From Nemertoderma westbladi (Eukaryota; Xenacoelomorpha; Nemertodermatida; Nemertodermatidae): a stretch of DNA of 64,000 nt. Shown here one piece after another: positions 1 to 9,600 of this stretch. The position numbers and the translations under genes are program-made. Numbering within the stretch: the stretch's first letter is position 1; each line of letters opens with the position of its first letter. The DNA lies in the NCBI GenBank assembly GCA_032718475.1, contig JAUCBJ010006956.1, forward strand, positions 117,334 to 181,333, written 5' to 3'. Under the pieces are notes generated by a model. It saw only the letters and a list, made by a program, of their open reading frames with translations. It was not told the origin of the DNA and ran no database searches.

Positions 1-156
1 AGCCTCCCTCTATAATAGCCCCCATTCACCGCATTCCCATTCATTCTCTAATTTTATTTTTAAAAGTTTTATTTATTTTCATAAAAGTTTTATTTATTTA
101 AAATTTTGTAAAATCATTCAGCGAAAATTCATAATATCAATTGACATTGCTATATA

Positions 157-381
157 ATGCCTAGTTATGAAAGATGCTTGGTTTGTAATAAAGAAATGAG
201 ACAAGACAATCTATCTCGTCATATGGAAAGACATAGAAAGGATAAACTAATGGATCCATTACCAAAGAAATTTAAAAAATCCGAAGATATTTTTAGTGAA
301 GAAGAAAAGAAAAAGAGAGTTGAACGTGATATATTAAATATAAAACAGACAATGGAAAATAAATTATTCATAAAGTTATGA
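157..381 (+). CDS. Small single C2H2 zinc-finger protein (74 aa)
   Basis: The ORF starts at an ATG and encodes 74 residues. Near the N-terminus there is one C2H2-type finger: Cys-Leu-Val-Cys (residues 8-11) followed by His-Met-Glu-Arg-His around residues 22-26. After it comes a basic Lys-rich stretch (PKKFKKS) and a charged, probably helical tail. The stop TGA overlaps the ATG of the next ORF (ATGA, 378-381), so the two could be read from one transcript by reinitiation. A TATA-like CTATAATAG lies at 10-18, about 140 bases upstream. A single finger with a short charged tail suggests a small nucleic-acid-binding protein, possibly from a mobile element. I do not recognise the family, and an upstream exon outside the window cannot be excluded. 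Confidence 0.5.
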   Translation: MPSYERCLVCNKEMRQDNLSRHMERHRKDKLMDPLPKKFKKSEDIFSEEEKKKRVERDILNIKQTMENKLFIKL

Positions 382-1118
382 ATATTTTGAAAGGGATACA
401 AAAACAGTTACCCCTAGAAAATGATGAGAATTTGAGTGAGAAAGATGAAGAAGAAGAGGACGATGAGATGGAGAATGAAAATAGTGAGGGTCAAGATGAA
501 GTTGAAGAGAGTGAGGTTGAGAACGAAGTGAGTGAAGGTCATGAAGATGACGAAGAAAGTGAAGGTCAGGAAGAGGGTGAAGAAAGCGAAGGTCAGGAAG
601 AGAATGAAGAACAGGAAGAGGATGAAGAAAGTGAAGAACAGGAAGAGGATGACGAAAGTGAAGGTCAGAAAGAGGATGAAGAAAGTGAAGGTCAGGAAGA
701 GGACGAAGAAAGTGAAGGTCACGAAAGTGAAGAAGATGATGAAAATGATAATAATAAGGAAATATTGAAACAATTACTTGGAAATAAGAATAAATTGCGG
801 AAAATTATTAAACATTTAGAAGAGAATGATGAAAATAAAGAAGAGATATTGAGACAAATATTAGGAAACAAAAATCAAATGCGGAAATTTATTAAACAAA
901 TGGAAGAAAATGAGGAAAATAGAGAAGAGATATTAAGACAGGTTCTGGGAAATAAAAGTAAATTATTGAAAATTAATGAACAATTGAATAAAATTAAGAA
1001 ACCGTTGGTTAATGAGGAAGATGAAAGTAAAGAAAATCAACCAGCTTTTACTTATTTTCGAAGACCTATGACATCAAACTCTCGTACAGTATTTGCCCGC
1101 GCAGGCGGACGCTATTGA
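378..1118 (+). CDS. Acidic repeat protein with C-terminal helical repeats (246 aa)
   Basis: This ORF has its own ATG inside the stop of the preceding zinc-finger ORF. Residues ~15-125 are extremely acidic and made of degenerate Glu-Ser-Glu-Gly-Gln-Glu-Glu-Asp repeats. Residues ~130-215 hold three tandem units of about 28 residues, each with the pattern EEILRQ-(I/L/V)LGNK followed by a basic helix; they are likely coiled-coil or helical hairpins. The tail is basic (FRRPMTSNSRT, then FARAGGRY). The DNA keeps frame through the repeats, and the three helical units differ mostly by conservative changes, which argues for real coding. No family is recognised. An acidic, histone-chaperone-like or capsid-scaffold-like role would be speculation. 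The long opposite-strand frame here (414-773) is a shadow of the GAA/GAG codons. Confidence 0.5.
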   Translation: MNILKGIQKQLPLENDENLSEKDEEEEDDEMENENSEGQDEVEESEVENEVSEGHEDDEESEGQEEGEESEGQEENEEQEEDEESEEQEEDDESEGQKEDEESEGQEEDEESEGHESEEDDENDNNKEILKQLLGNKNKLRKIIKHLEENDENKEEILRQILGNKNQMRKFIKQMEENEENREEILRQVLGNKSKLLKINEQLNKIKKPLVNEEDESKENQPAFTYFRRPMTSNSRTVFARAGGRY

Positions 1119-1147
1119 CATTTGTTTGTTTGAGTTCCTTTCATAAT

Positions 1148-1315
1148 AGTATTAGGACTATTTATCCATAACAATTATATTAGTATTAGGACTATTTATC
1201 CATAACAATTATATTGGTATTAGGAGTATTTATCCTTAATTATTATTAGTATTATAAATGTATTTGCCAACAATATTTATTGCTATTAGGTCTATTTATT
1301 CAAGAAATTATATGT
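1148..1315. repeat. 34-bp AT-rich tandem repeat, 3-5 degenerate copies
   Basis: The unit begins AGTATTAGGACTATTTATCC and repeats at 1148, 1182 and 1216 with a 34-base period. Two weaker copies follow (about 1248 and 1281). It sits in the 3' flank of the acidic-protein ORF and may belong to the same element or UTR. Confidence 0.75.
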
Positions 1316-1525
1316 TTTTTATAATATATTTTGGAAAATTAGTCGACTAAGTCATAATTTTTAAAACTTTAAATAAGGGTGGAGTTATTTTATAAAGTTA
1401 AGAAGAGTGAATCAATGGAGGCAACATGAAGTCTAATCTCTTGCCCTTTACTCATAAGACCGCACATTAACTCCCAAGGTTGCATACTATCACTATAGCT
1501 GGGAGAGTCAAAGCTAGTGTACAGG

Positions 1526-2313
1526 AATGAGGAAGTGAGGGAAGTGAGGGAAGTGAGGGAAGTGAGGCAGTGAGGCAGTGAGGGAAGTGAGGGAAGTGAG
1601 GGAAGTGAGGGAAGTGAGGGAAGTGAGGGAAGTGAGGGAAGTGAGGGAAGTGAGGCAGTGAGGCAGTGAGGCAGTGAGGGAAGTGAGGGAAGTGAGGGAA
1701 GTGAGGGAAGTGAGGGAAGTGAGGGAAGTGAGGGAAGTGAGGCAGTGAGGCAGTGAGGGAAGTGAGGGAAGTGAGGGAAGTGAGGGAAGTGAGGGAGTGA
1801 GGCAGTGAGGCAGTGAGGGAAGTGAGGGAGTGAGGCAGTGAGGGAAGTGAGGGAAGTGAGGGAAGTGAGGGAAGTGAGGCAGTGGGGGAAGTGAGGGAAG
1901 TGGGGGAAGTGAGGGAAGTGAGGGAAGTGGGGGAAGTGAGGGAAATGGGGGAAGTGAGGGAAGTGAGGGAAGTGAGGGAAGTGAGGGGAGTGAGGCAGTG
2001 AGGGAAGTGAGGGAGTGAGGCAGTGAGGGAAGTGAGGGAAGTGAGGGAAGTGAGGCAGTGAGGAAGTGAGGCAGTGAGGCAGTGAGGGAAGTGAGGGAGT
2101 GAGGCAGTGAGGGAAGTGAGGGAAGTGAGGCAGTGAGGCAGGGGAAGTGAGGCAGTGGGGGAAGTGAGGGAAGTGGGGGAAGTGAGGGAAGTGAGGGAAG
2201 TGAGGGAGTGAGGGAAGTGAGGGAAGTGAGGGAAGTGAGGGAAGTGAGGGAAGTGAGGGAAGTGAGGGAGTGAGGCAGTGAGGCAGTGAGGGAAGTGAGG
2301 GAGTGAGGCAGTG
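1526..2313. repeat. G-rich 9-bp minisatellite (GGAAGTGAG)n with 8-bp GCAGTGAG variants
   Basis: The array is almost entirely GGGAAGTGA units interspersed with GCAGTGAG and GGGAGTGAG units. The plus strand is G/A-rich with regular GGG runs, so it could form G-quadruplexes. Long open frames on the minus strand (Ser-Leu-Pro/His-Phe-Pro repeats) follow from the 9-base period and are not genes. The array ends exactly where the (TGAT)n tail of the adjacent LINE begins. Confidence 0.95.
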
Positions 2314-2519
2314 ATTGATTGATTGATTGATTGGTTTATTGTCCATAACAATATAAATAAACTTAAACCGAAATACAAATTGAGAAACACCATACACCAA
2401 AAGCCATGTATAGACCGGTTAAACATTAACACATTTGACAAGTTGTTCTGTAACAGAACATTACGTACTTAAAAAGAAAATCACATCATCATAAATTCAA
2501 TACCGGATATCTTATCGAG

Positions 2520-5500
2520 TTATAAATTTGCTTCTTTTGCTATTTTAAAAATAAATTTGGCAACAGCTACTTGGTCTGGTAGTGAGAATAGTTCAGTTAA
2601 TGAACGCACAGGCGAGGGTAGTATATCCTCCCTAAACAAACGCGTTAGTCGACAGCTGATGAGAATGTGTTCCTCTGATTGTAGTTCACCACAGGCGCAC
2701 TTGCGATCCTCCAGTTTCACCTTTCTCCACCGCATAAACTCCACCGGTAGAGAGTGACTACCGATACGAAACCTGGACCACTCAATTCTCCAACGTTCAG
2801 GAATTATCGCTTTCTTATATACGTCGCGAGGGGGTTTTAATGTAGGGTTCATTAGTTTGTAAAGGTGTCGTTTTGTTGTTGTAGATTTCGATATTCTGCT
2901 GGTTATTGCCTCAATATGGTTTCCTAAAAAACACGCATTTAGTTGTTTCAGCTTTTCTATTTCTTTAAACATTGGCGATGAAATACTTTGAGCAATTTTT
3001 AAAGCAGCATGCAAAGGTGACTCTGGAATTACATTAATCTTCTGAAAAAACTTCCTCTGAGTATTTTTAACAAAAGCTGGTAACTCTGGAAGATCCAACT
3101 CAGTTAGGCATAAATCTAGACAAGCTGACGGACGTACATCTAACATACGCCTCACCATAGAGTTGTATAGACTCGTAATCATATTAATGTCGCCCGTTAT
3201 CCATGTCTCACATGCATACGTGATTGATGATACAATTGCTGCGTCGAATACCATTTTCTTAATATTAACAGGTACATCTGGATTCTTTTGCAGATACGAA
3301 TAGAACTTTAAGGAGTGACTTTGTTTATTTTTTGCGTGTGAGATTATTGCACTGTTGACGTCACCATCGGCAGGTATTGGCGATCCTAGATAAACATAAT
3401 TATCCGTGTGCTTTACTACCGTATCATCTATTATGAGGTCAACTCTATCTTGAGCGATGCCGTTTATTACCATGAACTTAGTTTTAGTTTTATTTAAAAC
3501 CATGCCCGAAATTTTACAGAAAGATAGCAACACGTGTAACTTCATCAGGGCCTGCTCGCGATCAGTAGCTAGGATTGCTGTATCGTCCATAAGTAGAATG
3601 CTGTGAAGATCTCTTAACCAACTGTCTAAAGGGAGAGCTTTCAATAATTTCACCAGTTCATTCATTAATAGTTTGAACAAATACCCACTTGAGAGAAGCC
3701 CCTGCCGAAGACCTTTATTTGAATCAACTATAGTTGTACCAACAATGGATTTAGTTGAAGAATACATTGCTTGTAAAGCTTTTAACATAACCTTGCCACA
3801 TCCTAAATTACATAATAAATGAAAGATATAATTTCGTTTCACATTATCAAAGGCAGTCTTGAAATCCACAAATATAATAAATAGCTTTACTTTGGATATA
3901 AACGCATACTCTGAAATTAGCCGAAGTGCTAAAATTTGTTCAGTACAGCTACGTCCTTTTGTAGCGCCAGCCTGTTCTGGTAATGGCTGCATCCAGCATT
4001 CCAATCTATCTGTTATAGACATATCATAAAGCTTACATAGCGAATCAGATAAACTTATACCCCTGTAATTCGCGCACAGCATACGGTCGCCACGTTTAAA
4101 TGCTGACACTAATTTCACAAAAGACCAAATTATAGGATAGGCACCAGATTTAAAAATAGCAGTCATCATTAGAGTTAAAGTAACCAACCATTCCAAAGGT
4201 AAAGCCTTAATAAATTCGGCTGCAATACCATCCGGACCACATGCTTTATTAGAATTCAGTTTCTTTGTATTTTTAACAATTTCATCAATCGATAGATCAC
4301 TATCCAATAAAGGAATTTCGACGGTGCTTATACACTCATCATCATCGACCGTTTTTTCATTCAGTAAATCGGTGTAGTGACGATTAAAATCGTCATCGCT
4401 AGGTCGTGTGACGTTATTATTAGAAGTACATCCACCTTCAAAAGTGCCATTCCAATTTATTGCGCGCCATAACTGTCTTGAGTCGTTTTGGTCTAACAAT
4501 TTCTGCCACCTATTGTTATCAGATATACCTGCTAAAGTGTTCTGTCTATTCGCCGACTTGCAGCATCTAGCGGCATTGTATAAGGTACTTGTGACATTAT
4601 CACACATAAGATTAATATCACCATCAGAATCCAATTGGTTGATAATTGGGGGTGTTACTGAGGCAATTGAGTTTTCAAATACAGATAACGTTGATCTATT
4701 AGGTTTAATCCCTTTTTTACAATTAACACCGCTTATAATCGATTTAGATTGTGCTGTATGATTCTGAAAGCAGTAATTATTATTCAAGGACTCAGCCCCA
4801 CGTAGTAGTTGACTACCCGATATACCGGAACATTTAATTGTAACGCTAACAGGGCTATGGTTAGATGGCAAATCTTGATCAATCCAAGTGCTAAAGTTAT
4901 AAAAATTACTTAATTCATCAGACACACTTGTAACCGGAGCAGCTACGAAGTCTAACAATGAACACCATTTATCCTTGATTTTAAAAGTTAGGTGGTTATC
5001 TAAAGTACCGCTAGGGGTAATTAACCCATTTAATAACACAACATTATTATCAATGCAAAGTTGTCTAAACATCTTCCCATTATTATTCTGTGTGGAGTCG
5101 TCGGACGGAGAATGCTTGAAATAATGACTAGTATCGAGCGACGAACCAACTCTACTATTAAAATCCCCGCCAAAAACAGTTACTGAATTAGATTTCAATT
5201 TACTTTGAATAGCGCTAAAGCTGCAAGGATCGTAATAGTTTGAAGAACTCGGAGGTATGTAACAGCCACCTATATAACCCTCACCAAGAAGCGAACATTT
5301 TAACCACAGCTGATCTTCGGTTGAGTCATCAACCGAAGAGATATAATCAACTAGGTAGGGTTTAACAAATACTGCAATACCGCCTCGATGTGCACGGCCA
5401 GGAATCCGTAGACTACGTTTAATAAGAATTAAACCTGGAATAGAAAAATTTAAACTAGTTTTTAGTTCACTTAAAAACACAATATCGAAGTTTAAGATAA

Positions 5501-5609
5501 ATGTAAGAGTTTTTTCATTATTCAATTTGTTCTTTATACCATCAACATTCCACCAAAGTATCCTAATAAGATGATCTATACATGGCTGTCCTAGAAAAAC
5601 TGTTTGGGC
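2520..5609 (-). CDS. LINE ORF2: AP-endonuclease plus reverse transcriptase
   Basis: The protein is about 1,030 residues. The N-terminal ~230 residues are an endonuclease/exonuclease/phosphatase domain: LWWNVDGI near the start, SEL, GGDFNSRVG and PSNHSPVSV. The reverse transcriptase occupies about residues 430-740 with FKRGDR-ANYRGISL, IIFVDFKTAFD, GLRQGLLSS and LLMDD. A Cys-rich tail (CACGELQSEEHILISC) follows near the end. The product would nick target DNA and copy the LINE RNA. The frame stays open up to 5609 and contains LWWNVDGIKNK upstream of the first possible TTG at 5525, but has no ATG there. It overlaps the end of ORF1 by 19 bases in the -1 frame, so translation may use a frameshift or reinitiation. 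Oddities are Asn for Asp in the usual SDH motif, and Leu-Met-Asp-Asp where F/Y-A-D-D is usual. No internal stop is present. Confidence 0.88.
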   Translation of the reverse strand, partial: AQTVFLGQPCIDHLIRILWWNVDGIKNKLNNEKTLTFILNFDIVFLSELKTSLNFSIPGLILIKRSLRIPGRAHRGGIAVFVKPYLVDYISSVDDSTEDQLWLKCSLLGEGYIGGCYIPPSSSNYYDPCSFSAIQSKLKSNSVTVFGGDFNSRVGSSLDTSHYFKHSPSDDSTQNNNGKMFRQLCIDNNVVLLNGLITPSGTLDNHLTFKIKDKWCSLLDFVAAPVTSVSDELSNFYNFSTWIDQDLPSNHSPVSVTIKCSGISGSQLLRGAESLNNNYCFQNHTAQSKSIISGVNCKKGIKPNRSTLSVFENSIASVTPPIINQLDSDGDINLMCDNVTSTLYNAARCCKSANRQNTLAGISDNNRWQKLLDQNDSRQLWRAINWNGTFEGGCTSNNNVTRPSDDDFNRHYTDLLNEKTVDDDECISTVEIPLLDSDLSIDEIVKNTKKLNSNKACGPDGIAAEFIKALPLEWLVTLTLMMTAIFKSGAYPIIWSFVKLVSAFKRGDRMLCANYRGISLSDSLCKLYDMSITDRLECWMQPLPEQAGATKGRSCTEQILALRLISEYAFISKVKLFIIFVDFKTAFDNVKRNYIFHLLCNLGCGKVMLKALQAMYSSTKSIVGTTIVDSNKGLRQGLLSSGYLFKLLMNELVKLLKALPLDSWLRDLHSILLMDDTAILATDREQALMKLHVLLSFCKISGMVLNKTKTKFMVINGIAQDRVDLIIDDTVVKHTDNYVYLGSPIPADGDVNSAIISHAKNKQSHSLKFYSYLQKNPDVPVNIKKMVFDAAIVSSITYACETWITGDINMITSLYNSMVRRMLDVRPSACLDLCLTELDLPELPAFVKNTQRKFFQKINVIPESPLHAALKIAQSISSPMFKEIEKLKQLNACFLGNHIEAITSRISKSTTTKRHLYKLMNPTLKPPRDVYKKAIIPERWRIEWSRFRIGSHSLPVEFMRWRKVKLEDRKCACGELQSEEHILISCRLTRLFREDILPSPVRSLTELFSLPDQVAVAKFIFKIAKEANL

Positions 5610-6523
5610 TCACGGTATAAGACAGCGTCACCACGCTTAACTGAACGGGATCTCCAGTCAATCGAGATTACAAATCCTGTATTATCTGGTTTTTTTCGCT
5701 CGTCTTCTAGCACCTTTACCAGACATCGATTGGATTCAAGTTGACGCTCGTTTAGATCTCTGCGCAAGAATACCTTACTGAACTTCGTATTCATAAGATT
5801 TTTACCGCCGGTGATTATCTTGTCTCTCGAATTCTTGGAGTCAACTGTTACCAATAAAGGACGAGGTCGAGGCTCATCTTCGGATGTTTGCCCATTAACG
5901 TTTAAAGGCGGTTTTCCAAGACGCTTAACAGCAATCAACACGGGTACATTAACTGCAGCCAAATCGGATTCTTGATGGTTTGTGGCAATCTTTATGATTT
6001 CTAAACAATTATCGCTATCTTCCTCGCTGTAAGCACCTTCTTTTAAGCCACGGACAATTAGGTTTTTTGAACGACGTTCTGAGTCAATACCGTCAAGCTG
6101 ACGTTGGTGTAGTAGTACAGCTTTCTTAGTTGAATCAAGATCATTTCTTAGATGATTGTTATCTTTACGCAAGTTACTGACCTCATCTTCCAAGGTACCA
6201 ACTTTTACACGTAACGCTCCGATTTCATCCAACTGTTTCCTAATATCAGTAATATCTTCTTTAACGCTAGAAAGTTCGCTGCGAACAGAATCTTTCACCG
6301 CAAGTTTAATATCATTTATATCGAGGGATGGCTGGGCGGAAGTACTACCGGTACCACGTAAACGTTGTGAAGTTGGTGGCGAGGCGAGTAGAGAAGAATT
6401 CTGATCGAGCAAACCCGCTGAATCGAGTGCATCATACAGACGTTCTTTCGTGACTTTACTCATGATATGCTGCTTAGACATTCCAGCCAGCTCATCCAGC
6501 GAAAGAGTTTTTGAGGAGTTCAT
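5591..6523 (-). CDS. LINE ORF1: coiled-coil nucleic-acid-binding protein (310 aa)
   Basis: The ORF starts at an ATG and encodes 310 residues. Residues ~65-145 form a heptad-rich coiled coil (KQLDEIGALRVKVGTLEDEV). It is followed by SKNLIVRGLKEG near residue 155, a strand-helix signature seen in ORF1 proteins of many invertebrate LINEs and resembling the L1 ORF1 RRM region. A basic C-terminal segment (KVFLRRDLNERQLESNR) follows. Such proteins trimerise and coat the LINE RNA. The stop TAG at 5591-5593 lies in CAGTTTTTCTAG, inside the open frame of ORF2. The ORF is intact, which suggests the copy is fairly young. Confidence 0.85.
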   Translation of the reverse strand: MNSSKTLSLDELAGMSKQHIMSKVTKERLYDALDSAGLLDQNSSLLASPPTSQRLRGTGSTSAQPSLDINDIKLAVKDSVRSELSSVKEDITDIRKQLDEIGALRVKVGTLEDEVSNLRKDNNHLRNDLDSTKKAVLLHQRQLDGIDSERRSKNLIVRGLKEGAYSEEDSDNCLEIIKIATNHQESDLAAVNVPVLIAVKRLGKPPLNVNGQTSEDEPRPRPLLVTVDSKNSRDKIITGGKNLMNTKFSKVFLRRDLNERQLESNRCLVKVLEDERKKPDNTGFVISIDWRSRSVKRGDAVLYREPKQFF

Positions 6524-6684
6524 TGTCTTTTCCGTAATACGGTATAATTATTAATTATTGCATATATTTCAGAATTTATCCGGTATTAACAAAGTCAGGC
6601 AGTCCAGTGCAGTATTTGTCTGAAACAGCAAATTCACAGCTATAGTAGCACCAGGTGCTGTAGGCCTACTAATAATAATTAAGA

Positions 6685-9600
6685 ATGAAGAGAGAGGAAG
6701 AGAGAGGAAGAGAGAGGAAGAGAAAGGAAGAGAGAGGAAGAGAGAGGACGAGAAAGGAAGAGAGAGGAAGAGAAAGGAAGGGAGAGAAAGAGAGAGGAAG
6801 AGAGAGAAAGAGAGAGGAAGAGAAAGGAAGGGAGAGAAAGAGAGAGGAAGAGAGAGGACGAGAAAGGAAGGGAGAGAAAGAGAGAGGAAGAGAAAGGAAG
6901 AGAGAGGAAGAGAAAGGAAGAGAGATGAAGAGAGAGGAAGATAGAGGAAGAGAAAGGATGAGAGAGCAAGAGAGATGGAGAGAGAGGAAGAGAGAGGAAG
7001 AGAAAGGAAGATAGATGAATAGAGAGGAAGATAGAGGAAGAGAAAGGACGAGAGAGCAAGAGAGATGGAGAGAGAGGAAGGGAGAGAAAGAGAGAGGAAG
7101 AGAGAGGACGAGAAAGGAAGGGAGAGAAAGAGAGAGGAAGAGAAAGGAAGAGAGAGGAAGAGAGATGAAGAGAGAGGAAGAGAGAGCAAGAGAGATGGAG
7201 AGAGAGGAAGAGAGAGGAAGAGAAAGGAAGGGAGAGAAAGAGAGATGGAGAGAGAGGAAGAGAGAGGAAGAGAAAGGAAGAGAGAGAAAGAGAGAGGAAG
7301 AGAGAGGAAGAGAGAGGACGAGAAAGGAAGGGAGAGGAAGAGAAAGGAAGAGAAAGGAAGAGAGAGGAAGAGAAAGGAAGAGAGAGCAAGAGAGATGGAG
7401 AGAGAGAGGAAGAGAGAGGAAGAGAAAGGAAGAGAGAGCAAGAGAGATGGAGAGAGAGGAAGAGAGAGGAAGAGAAAGGAAGAGAGAGAAAGAGAGAGGA
7501 AGAGAGAGGACGAGAAAGGAAGGGAGAGAAAGAGAGAGGAAGAGAAAGGAAGAGAGAGGAAGAGAAAGAAAGAGAGAGCAAGAGAGATGGAGAGAGAGAG
7601 GAAGAGAGAGGAAGAGAAAGGAAGAGAGAGCAAGAGAGATGGAGAGAGAGAAAGAGAGAGGAAGAGAGAGAAAGAGAGAGGAAGAGAGAGAAAGAGAGAG
7701 GAAGAGAAAGGAAGAGAGATGAAGAGAGAGGAAGATAGAGGAAGGGAAAGGAAGAGAGAGCAAGAGAGATGGAGAGATAGGAAGAGAAAGGAAGGGAGAG
7801 GAAGAGAGAGGAAAGAGAGAGGAAGAGAAAGGAAGGGAGAGAAAGAGAGAGGAAGAGAGAGAAAGAGAGAGGAAGAGAAAGGAAGAGAAGGAAGAGAAAG
7901 GAAGAGAGATGAAGAGAGAGGAAGGGAGAGAAATAGAGAGGAAGAGAGAAAGAGAGAGGAAGAGAGAGAAAGAGAGAGGAAGAGAAAGGAAGAGAAAGGA
8001 AGAGAGAGGAAGAGAGAGGAAGATAGAGGAAGAGAAAGGAAGAGAGAGCAAGAGAGATAGAGAGAGAGAGGAAGAGAGAGAGGAAGAGAGAGGAAGAGAA
8101 AGGAAGGGAGAGAAAGATAGAGGAATAGAGAGGAAGAGAAAGGAAGGGAGAGAAAGAGAGAGGAAGAGAGAGGAAGAGAAAGGAAGAGAGATGAAGAGAG
8201 AGGAAGAGAGAGGAAGAGAAAGGAAGAGAGATGAAGAGAGAGGAAGAGAAAGAAGAGAGAGGAAGAGAAAGGAAGATAGAGGAAGATAAAGGACGAGAAA
8301 GGAATAGAGAGGAAGGTAAAGGAAGAGAGAGGAAGAGAAAGGAAGAGAAAGGAAGAGAAAGGAAGAGAGAGGAAGAGAGATGGAGAGAGAGAAGAGAAAG
8401 GAAGAGAAAGGAATAGAGAGGAAGAGAAAGGAAGAAGAGGAGGAGAGAGGAAGAGAGATGAAGAGAGAGAAGAGAGAAGAAGAGAGAGGGAGATAGAGGA
8501 AGAGAGAGGAAGAGAAAGGAATAGAAAGGAATAGAGAGGAAGGTAAAGGAAGAGAGAGGAAGAGAAAGGAAGAGAAAGGAAGAGAAAGGAAGAGAGAGGA
8601 AGAGAGATGGAGAGAGAGAACGAGAAAGGAAGAGAAAGGAATAGAGAGGAAGAGAAAGGAAGAAGAGGAGGAGAGAGGAAGAGAGATGAAGAGAGAGAAG
8701 AGAGAAGAAGAGAGAGGGAGATAGAGGAAGAGAGAGGAAGAGAAAGGAATAGAAAGGAAGAGAAAGGAAGAGAGATGAAGAGAAAGGAAGAGAAAGGAAG
8801 ATAGAGGAAGATAGAGGAAGAGAGATGGAGAGAGAGGACGAGAAAGGAAGAGAAAGGAAGAGAGAGAAAGAGAAAGGAAGACAGAGGATGGAGAGAGGAA
8901 GAGAGAGCAAGAGAGAGGAAGAGAGAGGAAGAGAGAGGAAGAGAGAGGAAGAGAAGGAAGAGGGAGGAAGAGATAGGAAGAGATAGGAAGAGTGAGGAAG
9001 AGAGAGGAAGAGAAGGGAGGAGAGAGGACGAGAGGTGACGAGAAAGGAAAAGAGATGAAGAGAGAGGAAGAGAGAGGACGAGAAAGGAAGAGAAAGGATG
9101 ATAGAGGAAGAGAGAGGAAGAGAGAGGAAAAGAGAGGAAGAGAGGGGAAGAGAAAATAAGAGAGAGGAAGAGAGAGGAAGAGAAAGGAAGAGAAAGGAAT
9201 AGAGAGGAAGAGAGATGAAGAGAGATGAAGAGAAAGTAAGATAAAGGAAGAGAGAGGAAGAGAAAGGAAGAGAGAGGAAGAGAGAGGAAGAGAGAGGAAG
9301 GGAGAGGAAGAGAAAGGAAGAGAAAGGAAGAGAAAGGAAGAGAGATGAAGAGAAAGGAAGACAGAGGATGGAGAGAGGAAGAGAGAGCAAGAGAGAGGAA
9401 GAGAGAGGAAGAGAGAGGAAGAGAAAGGAAGAGGGAGGAAGAGATAGGAAGAGATAGGAAGAGTGAGGAAGAGAGAGGAAGAGAAGGGAGGAGAGAGGAC
9501 GAGAGGTGACGAGAAAGGAAAAGAGATGAAGAGAGAGGAAGAGAGAGGACGAGAAAGGAAGAGAAAGGATGATAGAGGAAGAGAGAGGAAGAGAGAGGAA

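Larger units (their letters stand above)
2312..6560 (-). mobile_element. Near full-length non-LTR retrotransposon (APE-endonuclease LINE)
   Basis: Two ORFs in the order ORF1 (5591-6523) and ORF2 (2520-5609) lie on the minus strand. They are followed by a ~190-base 3' UTR that ends, read on the minus strand, in ATGGACAATAAA and then (CAAT)n (plus-strand TGAT repeats at 2312-2333). A short microsatellite 3' tail instead of poly-A is typical of CR1/L2-like and related LINEs. The RT motifs (VDFKTAFD, GLRQG-LLS, xxDD) place it with APE-type LINEs, probably the CR1/Jockey group, without a firm clade. The 5' boundary is uncertain, between 6540 and 6684. It lies between two purine-rich satellites. 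Confidence 0.85.

Noticed and set aside
1390-2441. Two ~330-codon minus-strand ORFs rich in SLPHFP repeats
   Set aside because: They are the 9-bp minisatellite read in frames kept open by its period; two frames are open at once.
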